Shown here: piece after piece, positions 1 to 5,119 of the stretch
Layout: each line of letters begins with the position of its first letter
Numbering within the stretch: position 1 is the first letter of the stretch
Assembly (NCBI GenBank): GCA_049604415.1
Contig: JBMYTN010000091.1
Coordinates: 1-5,127, forward strand
DNA length: 5,127 nt
Reading direction: 5' to 3'
From: JBMYTN01 sp049604415
GTDB lineage: Bacteria; Pseudomonadota; Alphaproteobacteria; Rhodospirillales; Rhodospirillaceae
Translations under genes and position numbers: made by a program
The notes under the pieces: generated by a model
What the model was told of the DNA's origin: nothing
Database searches by the model: none
Seen by the model: the letters and a program-made list of their open reading frames with translations, nothing else

Positions 1-129
1 GAAGTCTGCCCCCAAGGGCTGCGACTGCAGCCCCGGCGGCTTATGCCGCCGAAAGCCAAGCCGGAGGCGCTGGCGAATGAAGCAACAAAGACTCTAATCC
101 ATAAAAAAACCCGTATCGGCTGGGCCTGA
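1..129 (+). other. Left-edge segment, possible 3' end of an unseen plus-strand gene
   Basis: All three plus-strand frames are open at the left edge. They stop at 127-129 (frame 1), 95-97 (frame 2) and 78-80 (frame 3), so the tail of a plus-strand gene entering from the left is possible. No frame gives a recognisable protein. Frame 2 has the most GC-rich third positions in its first half and ends in a basic stretch containing RKPSRRR; frame 3 ends in SQAGGAGE. A structured repeat covers much of this stretch and biases composition in every frame, so I do not call a CDS. A gene converging from the left would use the bidirectional terminator at 103-142. Confidence 0.2.
16..80 (+). repeat. Structured dispersed repeat, left copy
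   Basis: Two hairpins stand side by side. The first is GGGCTGC/GCAGCCC with a 4-nt loop (16-33) and the second is GGCGGC/GCCGCC with loop TTAT (35-50). After two bases comes the 18-mer AAGCCAAGCCGGAGGCGC at 53-70. The same 18-mer occurs in inverted orientation at 5073-5090, again two bases from a 6-4-6 hairpin whose stem sequence is different. Weaker similarity (GGCG, then TGA) continues to about 80. Conserved architecture with an exchanged stem indicates a structured repeat family, REP-like in style. Whether it acts in RNA (3' end or attenuator) or only as DNA cannot be told from two copies. Confidence 0.7.
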
Positions 130-142
130 TCCGGGTTTTTTT
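103..142 (-). terminator. Bidirectional Rho-independent terminator after the flaF-like gene
   Basis: Seven A (103-109) precede CCCG (110-113), which pairs with CGGG (132-135), followed by seven T (136-142). Inside, ATCGG (115-119) pairs with TTGAT-side bases 126-130 after one T-C mismatch, including one G-T wobble, leaving a loop of about six bases. Because A and T tracts flank the stem, it can work in both directions. It begins 20 nt after the stop codon of the FlaF-like gene on the minus strand and could also stop transcripts entering from the left. Confidence 0.88.
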
Positions 143-162
143 AATTCCAGATGGAGGAGGGT

Positions 163-507
163 TTACGCTTTGTCTTTGCCCTCAAGCAGCCCTTCGGCGA
201 TTTGCAAATTGGTGTTGATCAGGCTTTCGATCGCCGCCGCGTCATGGGCTTGGCCGATCTCGAACGTCTTTTGCGCCGTGTAGTGAGACAGGCGGATCAG
301 ATTGTCCCGCACATCTTGGGGCAAGGGATGGGTGTCTTTGGAGACCAAGGTCCGGATCCCGACCCAAAGCTGCAGATTGGCGTCCAACGCATCGGCAATC
401 AGGATCTTGTCGTCCGTCGCCAGAGCCCGGGACAGGGCGACCGCCGCTTCCGTCAGCTGATAGGCGTCTTCTTCGGACGGATGGGACAACGCCGTGGCTT
501 CGGTCAT
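163..507 (-). CDS. flaF: FlaF-family flagellar regulator (probable)
   Basis: This encodes a 114-aa cytoplasmic, mainly helical protein without a signal peptide. The segments that mark FlaF are in order: LDANLQLW (41-48; the family usually has a similar L-D/E-x-N-x-x-L/M-W), then LP..VR..L..LS (62-74), then LINTNLQIAEGL (96-107; compare the family's LIDVNR...GL). The length matches FlaF. In alphaproteobacteria such as Caulobacter, FlaF works with FlbT in post-transcriptional control and secretion of flagellin. I chose the ATG at 505-507 because GGGAGG (515-520) lies seven bases upstream; an in-frame start 30 bp earlier has no comparable site. Neither flbT nor a flagellin gene is visible here. 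The first 35 residues do not obviously follow classical FlaF, so this may be a divergent paralogue. The assignment rests on motifs recognised by eye. Confidence 0.62.
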   Translation of the reverse strand: MTEATALSHPSEEDAYQLTEAAVALSRALATDDKILIADALDANLQLWVGIRTLVSKDTHPLPQDVRDNLIRLSHYTAQKTFEIGQAHDAAAIESLINTNLQIAEGLLEGKDKA

Positions 508-541
508 GGTAATTCCTCCCTGTCGCAACGCGGCCAACCTT

Positions 542-568
542 ATTCTACCGGAGCATTCTTCAGGACAA
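542..568 (-). promoter_or_regulatory. Weak candidate sigma-70-type promoter for the flaF-like gene
   Basis: On the minus strand TTGTCC (563-568) and TAGAAT (542-547) are separated by 15 bp, slightly short of the usual 16-18. They lie in the AT-rich 127-bp gap between the VOC gene and the FlaF-like gene, which differs in composition from the GC-rich coding DNA. The gap size and composition suggest the FlaF-like gene can be transcribed separately. No -24/-12 element was found here. Confidence 0.28.
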
Positions 569-634
569 TATCACACAACAAAGGTCGGGCTAAACACAAA
601 ATCTAGTGTTTTGCTCCGCTATTGAGCCCAGTCT

Positions 635-1021
635 TCACGCGTCTTCGCCAAAGAACAATAAACAGCCATCCGGATCTTTGACGTGGAATTCGCGCATGCC
701 GTAATCCTGGTTGAAAGGCGGTCGCAACCGCCCCTCAGGCAGGCTCTCCAGCTGGGGCCGCAAGCGCTCATAAAGCGCATCAAGATGCTTGACCCACAGA
801 TAGATCGAAATGTTGTTCGCGGTGGCCTTCAACGCATCCGCATCGTCGGTCTGCACCAGTTGGATCGCCGCCGCGCCATGGATCAGGATCGCGAAGGATT
901 TGTCGTCGGAGACAAAGCGGGCCTCAAAGCCAAGGATGTCGACATAGAAGGCCACAGTGGCTGCCGCATCGCGCACCGGAACGATGGAAACCGCGTCTTC
1001 AATGATTGGTGTCTCCGCCAT
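635..1021 (-). CDS. VOC (glyoxalase/bleomycin-resistance fold) family protein
   Basis: A 128-aa cytoplasmic protein of the vicinal oxygen chelate superfamily. The N-terminal beta-alpha-beta unit contains IVPVRDAAATVAFYVDILGFE (about 13-33), typical of this fold. The C-terminal unit contains YGMREFHVKDPDGCLLFFGE, with DPDG at 116-119 and the conserved Glu at 126. A single pair of modules is the usual size for the small members, which dimerise. The position where metal-dependent glyoxalases carry the first His ligand is not a histidine, so it resembles the bleomycin-resistance-like branch and may be metal-free; substrate cannot be predicted. The ATG at 1019-1021 has AGGGAGGGA just upstream. It lies beyond the flgH operon terminator, with only about 48 bp between the T tract and its start, so its promoter is unclear and it may depend on readthrough. 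Confidence 0.88.
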   Translation of the reverse strand: MAETPIIEDAVSIVPVRDAAATVAFYVDILGFEARFVSDDKSFAILIHGAAAIQLVQTDDADALKATANNISIYLWVKHLDALYERLRPQLESLPEGRLRPPFNQDYGMREFHVKDPDGCLLFFGEDA

Positions 1022-1069
1022 GGCGAGTCCCTCCCTTTTGGATAGGCGTTAGGTGGGAGGGGTCTGGAC

Positions 1070-1103
1070 AAAAAAAAGAGGGGCCGGATTTCTTCCGGCC
1101 CCT
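1070..1103 (-). terminator. Rho-independent terminator of the flgFGAH operon
   Basis: Read on the minus strand, GGGGCCGGA (1094-1102) pairs perfectly with TCCGGCCCC (1080-1088) around a five-base loop. An extra A-T pair lies at the base (1079/1103), and TCTTTTTTTT follows. A ten-pair GC-rich stem with a run of eight T is a classical intrinsic terminator. It closes the flagellar operon 140 bp after the flgH stop and separates it from the VOC gene. Confidence 0.93.
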
Positions 1104-1242
1104 AAGGAGACTCCCTTCGGCGTGGACTGAGGGAAGTCGGATCGAATGGTGGGGACGCGCGCCGGATTGTTTCCGTTTTGACTGCGAGGGACGCGCGTCC
1201 GAAGACTGAACCTGTTGACGTCTATGTCGGTATCCTTGCCGA
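1104..1242 (-). other. Long 3' region of flgH with a 12-bp palindrome
   Basis: This 139-bp non-coding stretch lies between the flgH stop and the operon terminator. It contains the perfect palindrome GGACGCGCGTCC (1189-1200). The decamer GGGACGCGCG occurs twice in direct orientation, at 1152-1161 and 1188-1197, the second copy overlapping the palindrome. No convincing ORF with a ribosome binding site is present. It may simply be an untranslated tail, or the 3' portion of an RNA processed from the operon mRNA; nothing here distinguishes these. Confidence 0.5.
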
Positions 1243-2016
1243 TCAGAACGGGAACAGGATGTCGTAGATTTGCTGGCCGTAGCGGGGTTCGACCATGTCG
1301 GAGACCGTGCCGCGACCGCCATAGGAGATCCGGGCCTCAGCGATCTGGTCATAGGCCACGGTGTTGGACGAGGAAATGTCCTGAGGCCGGATGGCACCGG
1401 AGACGGTCAACTCCCGAAGCTCGCCGTTGATGCGGACCTCTTGCTTGCCAGCGATGACCAGATTGCCATTGGGCAAAATCTGCAGCACGACGGCGGCGAG
1501 GCGGACCTGGACGGTCTCATCCCGGGTGATGGCCCCGGTGCCGCCATGGTTGGAGTTCGAACCAAAATTGGTCAGTGCTGCCGGGTTGACCGCATCGGGC
1601 AGGATCTTATCAAGCTGGCCTTCAAAGCCTAAGAAACCCGGAAGCTGTGCGGTTTCCTCATTGGCCCGGGTCCGCTCGATGGAACTGTTGAGCTGGGCGC
1701 GCTCATTGTCGATGTTCACGACCACGGTCAGAATATCGCCAACCTCCCCAGCGCGTTGGTCCTTGAAGAAGGCCCGAGCCCCCGGGCGCCAGAGGCTGTT
1801 GGGGTTGGGCGAAGCGATCACCGGGGCGGGCATCGGCATGCTGACCGGGCGATAGTCTTTCTTCAGGGTCGGGTTCTCGATCGTGCTCAGATCAGGGGTA
1901 TCACCGACCTCAGACAGGCGCTTGATGGTGTTGCAGGCGGGCAGGGCAACGGCGATGGCCGCGACCAATCCAATCCTGAGAAGCAGGGGTCTTGCGGAGG
2001 AAATCAGGGTGCTCAT
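1243..2016 (-). CDS. flgH: Flagellar L-ring protein FlgH (outer-membrane lipoprotein)
   Basis: FlgH forms the L ring, the outer-membrane bushing through which the rod turns. The 257-aa product starts with a lipoprotein signal: a hydrophobic stretch (about 11-27) ending in ALPAC, with the lipidated Cys at residue 28. The mature protein shows family segments SLWRPGARAFFKDQRA (74-89), VGDILTV (92-98), the LPNGNLVIAGKQEVRINGE...SGAIRPQDI region, and a C-terminus ending IYDILFPF. Length is normal. The ATG at 2014-2016 was chosen because the signal peptide begins there and AAGGA lies about nine bases upstream; a TTG 90 bp earlier would add a basic segment before the signal. It is the last gene of the operon, 135 bp after flgA, a much larger gap than the others (27-30 bp) and one that contains a tandem repeat. 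Confidence 0.97.
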   Translation of the reverse strand: MSTLISSARPLLLRIGLVAAIAVALPACNTIKRLSEVGDTPDLSTIENPTLKKDYRPVSMPMPAPVIASPNPNSLWRPGARAFFKDQRAGEVGDILTVVVNIDNERAQLNSSIERTRANEETAQLPGFLGFEGQLDKILPDAVNPAALTNFGSNSNHGGTGAITRDETVQVRLAAVVLQILPNGNLVIAGKQEVRINGELRELTVSGAIRPQDISSSNTVAYDQIAEARISYGGRGTVSDMVEPRYGQQIYDILFPF

Positions 2017-2108
2017 GGCTCGATCCTTTCGGGTTTTTTGGCTTGGTCTGGCCCGCTCGTTTTTGTGGCGGAGCCTTTGGTTTGATCTCTGGTGGCAGCG
2101 GTTCAATT

Positions 2109-2147
2109 GGGCTGTCGGGCTCTCTGGCTCTCTGGCTCTCGGGCTCG
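2109..2147 (-). repeat. 8-bp tandem repeat between flgA and flgH
   Basis: On the plus strand the units are GGGCTGTC (2109-2116), GGGCTCTC (2117-2124), TGGCTCTC (2125-2132) and TGGCTCTC (2133-2140), followed by a partial GGGCTC. Units two to four differ at only one position. The array begins five bases after the flgA stop codon. It is not translated in the flgH reading frame as annotated, so length change by slippage would alter only the intergenic spacing. Confidence 0.85.
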
Positions 2148-2151
2148 GCTG

Positions 2152-3180
2152 TTATCGAACCGCCGCCATACGGGATGGGCTGACGATGACCTGACCTTGT
2201 CCAACAATGGTGGCCAGGACGATTTGTTTGCTGTCCGCATTCATCACCCGGATGGCTTCACCCTCAGCGCCGCCTTCCATGGCTTTGCCTTGGGCAGTCA
2301 GTTGCAAACCGGGGATGTTCAGCTGGATGGTGACCAGGCTGTCCTTGCGGACCATCAGGGCTTTTTTGACATCCAGGCGGCGCAGGGCGACGCCATCGGT
2401 CAGGTCGCGCCGGGCAGCTTTGCCGATCAGGTCCTCGGGTTCGATGATCGCATCCCGGGGCAGGCCTTGGGCCCGGACCGATTTCATCCGCAGATCGGTG
2501 GCTCGGATCACGTCATCTTTGCCCAAACGCCGCACCAGAACTGGGAGCAGGCGGGTCGGATCCACCCGGCCGGTCAGGCGCAGGGTGCGCGGATTGCCGT
2601 CACCGGTGGAGACCAGCAGATTGACTGCGAACCGCTTGGTCGACGGATCATAGCGCCGGTCGGTGACCTTCAGGTCGGGCTCCACATCCATCGGGATGGT
2701 CACGGTGGGAATGCCGCCGGACAGCACGATGCGGGAATGCTCCGGTGCCCCCAGGCTGGCCAAGGTGTCCTCGACCAGGGTGGTCAGGGCTTCCGCATCC
2801 AGGCTGCGCCCGGGACGGCTGACCACAACGCGGACCAGACGGTTGGCCGGACGCCAGTCCAGATCATAGGCCCGGGCAACCCGGTAGAGCCAATTGGCAT
2901 CCAGCACGGCGGTCCGAGCGGGCTCCGGCGCATGGAGCACCGGGGTTGACGGCTTTTTGACCTGGCCTTGGAACAGGTCGCCCAAGGTGACCATATCGCC
3001 AGAGGCCTCGACCGTGGTCCGCAGTTCAATGGCCGCATTGGGAAAGACATCGGACATTTCTGCCGCCCGCAGGCTTTGCGGCTGGACGACAAAGGCGGCG
3101 ATGGCCAGGCCCGCAGCGATGACGGCACGCTTGGCCGACATAAGGCTAGGGGCGGGAAACAGGACTGTGAACGGTGCCAT
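2152..3180 (-). CDS. flgA: FlgA, periplasmic chaperone for flagellar P-ring assembly
   Basis: FlgA is exported to the periplasm, where it binds FlgI and helps it assemble into the P ring around the rod. The protein is 342 aa from the chosen start. A hydrophobic export segment (AVIAAGLAIAAFVV, about 19-32) ends near SLRA-AE, the likely cleavage site around residue 39. The next ~170 residues contain VTLGDLF and the WLYRVARAYDLDWRP segment usual in alphaproteobacterial FlgA. The C-terminal third carries an SAF-type domain (VIRATDLRMKSV...EDLIGKAARRDL) and ends in the FlgA tail with GQGQVIVSP. The start at 3178-3180 has GGAGG (3189-3193) eight bases upstream. An internal ATG at 3139-3141 would give a more classical 27-aa signal peptide but lacks a good ribosome site; a start at 3195 is less likely. 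It begins 27 bp after flgG. Longer than the ~220 aa enterobacterial protein. Confidence 0.94.
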   Translation of the reverse strand: MAPFTVLFPAPSLMSAKRAVIAAGLAIAAFVVQPQSLRAAEMSDVFPNAAIELRTTVEASGDMVTLGDLFQGQVKKPSTPVLHAPEPARTAVLDANWLYRVARAYDLDWRPANRLVRVVVSRPGRSLDAEALTTLVEDTLASLGAPEHSRIVLSGGIPTVTIPMDVEPDLKVTDRRYDPSTKRFAVNLLVSTGDGNPRTLRLTGRVDPTRLLPVLVRRLGKDDVIRATDLRMKSVRAQGLPRDAIIEPEDLIGKAARRDLTDGVALRRLDVKKALMVRKDSLVTIQLNIPGLQLTAQGKAMEGGAEGEAIRVMNADSKQIVLATIVGQGQVIVSPSRMAAVR

Positions 3181-3207
3181 GGGTCTATCCTCCATCCGGT
3201 CCGGCGG

Positions 3208-3993
3208 TTACTTCATCCGCGAGACGGTGGACATCATTTCGTCGGAGGTCGTGATGACCTTGGAATTCATTTCATAGGCCCGCTGGGCGGAGATCAGCTC
3301 GGTGATCTCGGAGACCACATTGACGTTGGAGGTCTCCAGGAAGCCCTGCAGGATGGTGCCATAGCCAGCCGAGCCCGGGGTGCCGGTGACCGCTGCGCCC
3401 GATGCCGGGGTTTCTAAGAACAGGTTCTGACCGATGGCGTTCAGACCGGCTTCGTTGGGGAAGATCGCGCTTTGGATCTGCCCTGCATTTTGCAAAGCGG
3501 TCTGGCCGTCGACCTTGTAGAGCACCTCGCCCGAGGCATTGACGGTGATCGACACCGCATTGGTCGGGATCGCCGACAGGCCGGTGACCCGATAGCCGTC
3601 ATGGGTCACCACCTCGCCGGTGGAGGACAGCTGGAAAGCCCCATCCCGGGTATAAGCGGTGTCCCCATTGGGCAGCTCGATTTGGAAATAGCCCTGGCCT
3701 TCAATGGCCAGATCCAAGGCATTGTCGGTGTTGAGCATGGAGCCGGTTTCGGTGATCCGATAGACCGCTGCGGTTTTCACCCCCAGGCCCAACTGCACCC
3801 CGGTGGGCACGATGGTGCCGGTGTCCGAGGAGGTTGACCCGGCCCGGCGCAGGTTCTGATACAGCAGGTCCTGGAATTCCGCCCGCCGCCGGGTATAGGC
3901 GGTGGTGTTCATGTTGGCGATGTTGTTGGAAATCACTTCCACATTGGTCTGTTGGGCCAACATGCCCGTGGCGCCGATATTAAGGGAACGCAT
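3208..3993 (-). CDS. flgG: FlgG, distal rod protein of the flagellar basal body
   Basis: FlgG polymerises into the distal rod, the drive shaft inside the P and L rings; it is exported through the flagellar type III apparatus. The 261-aa length is what the family usually shows. The N-terminal rod/hook motif is NNIANMNTTAY (23-33), followed by the typical RRRAEFQDLLYQ. The middle has the conserved LDLAIEGQGYFQIELPNGDTAYTRDG segment. The C-terminal helix LISAQRAYEMNSKVITTSDEMMSTVSRMK packs with the N-terminal helix in the polymer. The ATG at 3991-3993 is preceded by AAGGAG at good spacing. The gene lies 30 bp after flgF and 27 bp before flgA, so it is clearly co-transcribed. Nothing unusual was seen. 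Confidence 0.98.
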   Translation of the reverse strand: MRSLNIGATGMLAQQTNVEVISNNIANMNTTAYTRRRAEFQDLLYQNLRRAGSTSSDTGTIVPTGVQLGLGVKTAAVYRITETGSMLNTDNALDLAIEGQGYFQIELPNGDTAYTRDGAFQLSSTGEVVTHDGYRVTGLSAIPTNAVSITVNASGEVLYKVDGQTALQNAGQIQSAIFPNEAGLNAIGQNLFLETPASGAAVTGTPGSAGYGTILQGFLETSNVNVVSEITELISAQRAYEMNSKVITTSDEMMSTVSRMK

Positions 3994-4023
3994 GGCTTAG
4001 CTCCTTATCCTCAGGCTCGCGGG

Positions 4024-4770
4024 TTAATTGCTTTGGGCGCCGGACAGAGCCCGCAGCGCCTTTTGCTGGCGCTCGGTCTCGTCCTCGATCAGCTTGTTGG
4101 TGGCCTCAAAGGCCCGCTGAACCCGGATCATCTCGGTCATTTCCAGCATCGGATTGACGTTGGATTTCTCCACCATGCCCTGCTGCACCCGGGCGGTGTC
4201 TGGGGTGATCGGCTGGACGCCTTCCTCGACGGAATAGAGGCCGGAGGTGACGCGCTTCATGGCTTGGGGATCTTCGAAATCGACGATGGCCATTTTGCCA
4301 ATGACGCCGTTTTCGGTGGAGACGGTGCCGTCGACGGCAACGCGGATGTCGGTTTCGGTCGGGGCGATGAACAGCGGCTCGCCAGCGTCGGACAGCACCG
4401 GATAGCCATCGCTGGTGACGATGCCGCCATCCAGGTCCCGGGTGAACCGGCCATTGCGGGTGTAGAGCGGACCATTGGCGCCTTCGACCGTGAAGTAGCC
4501 TTCGCCTTCAATGGCGATGTCCAGCGGGTTGCCGGTGTGTTCCAGCGGACCGGTGCTCAGGTCACGCAGAGTGCCAAAGTCCAGCACATAGGACAGCTGT
4601 TGCGGAAAGGCGCGCTCGGAATTTTTGCTGTCCATCAGATGTTCGGCGAACAGCATCTTCTCGGCCTTGTAGCCGTGGGTGCTCATGTTGGCCATGTTGT
4701 TGGCCACCACATCGAGCTGACGCCACAGGCTCATTTGGCGCGATCCGGCGATGAAGGTGGTGTTTTCCAT
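4024..4770 (-). CDS. flgF: FlgF, proximal rod protein of the flagellar basal body
   Basis: FlgF is a rod subunit placed between the inner rod (FlgB, FlgC) and the distal FlgG rod. The 248-aa product has the rod motif NNMANMSTHGY (24-34) and the PLDIAIEGEGYFTVEGANGPLYTRNGRF segment shared with FlgG. It also has the C-terminal helix MLEMTEMIRVQRAFEATNKLIEDE. It is told apart from FlgG by its N-terminus (MENTTFIAGSRQMSLWRQLDVVANN) and by its shorter, more acidic middle. It is the first gene of the operon. Its ribosome site is weak (GGATCGGATA directly before the ATG), while the later genes have strong ones. A sigma-54 promoter lies about 70 bp upstream, consistent with late basal-body gene timing. 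Confidence 0.96.
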   Translation of the reverse strand: MENTTFIAGSRQMSLWRQLDVVANNMANMSTHGYKAEKMLFAEHLMDSKNSERAFPQQLSYVLDFGTLRDLSTGPLEHTGNPLDIAIEGEGYFTVEGANGPLYTRNGRFTRDLDGGIVTSDGYPVLSDAGEPLFIAPTETDIRVAVDGTVSTENGVIGKMAIVDFEDPQAMKRVTSGLYSVEEGVQPITPDTARVQQGMVEKSNVNPMLEMTEMIRVQRAFEATNKLIEDETERQQKALRALSGAQSN

Positions 4771-4832
4771 TATCCGATCCGTTCTTTGCGTTGCCGCCGG
4801 CTGGTTTTTGCTGCTCGGCGCTGTTCCTGGCC

Positions 4833-4847
4833 CCTGTGATGCACAGG
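4833..4847. repeat. Dyad overlapping the -12 element of the flgF promoter
   Basis: CCTGTG (4833-4838) and CACAGG (4842-4847) form a perfect inverted repeat around a 3-bp centre. It covers the -12 GC and the space down toward the predicted start of transcription. It could be a protein site, but a 6-bp dyad may also arise by chance. Confidence 0.45.
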
Positions 4848-4856
4848 TCGTGCCAA
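4840..4856 (-). promoter_or_regulatory. Sigma-54 (-24/-12) promoter of flgFGAH
   Basis: The minus strand reads TTGGCACGACCTGTGCA. This matches the sigma-54 consensus TTGGCACG-N4-TTGCA with one substitution (GTGC for TTGC), with the invariant GG and GC in the correct register (GG-N10-GC). Transcription should start about 12 bp further on, near 4829, leaving a leader of roughly 58 nt before flgF. Sigma-54 control of rod and ring genes is established for Caulobacter, where FlbD activates them. An upstream activator is required at any such promoter. Confidence 0.87.
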
Positions 4857-4899
4857 TTATAGGAACGCAATAATTTCAACGGATTGGACAAATGAGTGA

Positions 4900-4959
4900 C
4901 CCGGCAAAACCCGGCAAGACGGGTCCTTGGGGAAGGGGATGCCGATCCCCGCCCGGCAA
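4900..4959 (-). promoter_or_regulatory. Candidate activator-binding sites (FlbD-type) upstream of flgF
   Basis: CCCGGCAA occurs three times on the plus strand, at 4900-4907, 4910-4917 and 4952-4959 (TTGCCGGG on the promoter strand). The offsets are 10 and 42 bp, close to one and four helical turns, so all three lie on one DNA face. Relative to a start near 4829 they cover about -71 to -130, the normal zone for sigma-54 enhancer sites. The GC-rich CGGC-type core resembles my recollection of Caulobacter ftr elements bound by FlbD. The identity of the activator is inferred; the gene for it is not in the window. Confidence 0.5.
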
Positions 4960-5008
4960 AAATATCCGGGTGGGATTTGGTTTGTCGTTCGGGCTTTGCC
5001 CTCACTGG

Positions 5009-5075
5009 GCCCTCAGGCGCCGGGCGGTTTTTTTATCGCTCGCCTTTGGCTCGCTAAGCCCTCAGGCGCCGGGCG
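5009..5075. repeat. Pair of 18-bp direct repeats
   Basis: GCCCTCAGGCGCCGGGCG is present exactly at 5009-5026 and 5058-5075, 49 bp apart. The second copy is part of the perfect palindrome AGGCGCC-G-GGCGCCT (5064-5078) and runs into the structured repeat at 5073. The stretch between copies holds a seven-T run (5028-5034) and two GCTCGC copies flanking GCCTTTGGC. Confidence 0.8.
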
Positions 5076-5119
5076 CCTCCGGCTTGGCTTACGGGACCTA
5101 AAGGTCCCGGGGCCTCCCC
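5073..5119 (-). repeat. Structured dispersed repeat, right copy (inverted)
   Basis: Read on the minus strand, hairpin GGGG-AGG-CCCC (5109-5119) is followed directly by hairpin GGGACC/GGTCCC with loop TTTA (5093-5108). After two bases comes the 18-mer AAGCCAAGCCGGAGGCGC (5090-5073), identical to 53-70. Geometry is the same as in the left copy, whereas the 6-bp stem is different yet fully paired. The two copies point inward, toward the flagellar genes. Confidence 0.7.

Noticed and set aside
587..629. Hairpin after the VOC gene (AAACAC/GTGTTT, extended by GGGCT...AGCCC)
   Set aside because: The pairing is AT-rich, the outer arm is interrupted by unpaired bases, and no T tract follows on the minus strand, so I do not call it a terminator.
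2017..2106. N-terminal extension of FlgH from a TTG codon
   Set aside because: It would place 30 mostly basic residues before a perfect lipoprotein signal; the internal ATG at 2016 has a good ribosome binding site.
2092..2949. Long plus-strand reading frame opposite flgA
   Set aside because: It is the antisense shadow of flgA, a recognisable gene with correct start signals; long antisense frames are common in GC-rich DNA.
3952..4839. Long plus-strand reading frame opposite flgF
   Set aside because: Antisense shadow of flgF, rich in His, Gly and Asp as expected from the reverse strand, and it runs through the flgF promoter.
4856..4861. TATAAT on the minus strand just upstream of the -24 element
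   Set aside because: No -35 hexamer lies at suitable spacing (TTGAAA is 12 bp and TTGTCC 24 bp away), and the overlapping -24/-12 element is a far better match.
5009..5034. Plus-strand terminator (GC-rich sequence followed by seven T)
   Set aside because: Only a four-pair GCCC/GGGC stem precedes the T run, and there is no plus-strand gene upstream that would need it.
5009..5075. CRISPR array
   Set aside because: Only two copies of an 18-bp unit with one spacer, and the unit belongs to a palindromic GC-rich repeat; there are no cas genes.
53..5090. Invertible or mobile 5-kb segment bounded by the inverted 18-mer
   Set aside because: Eighteen base pairs are too short for efficient homologous recombination, no recombinase or target-site duplication is visible, and the content is a normal chromosomal flagellar locus; a dispersed repeat explains it better.
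4892..5101. Plus-strand reading frame of 69 codons upstream of flgF
   Set aside because: It is made of the regulatory motifs and GC-rich repeats, has no ribosome binding site, and the product is low-complexity with no recognisable domain.
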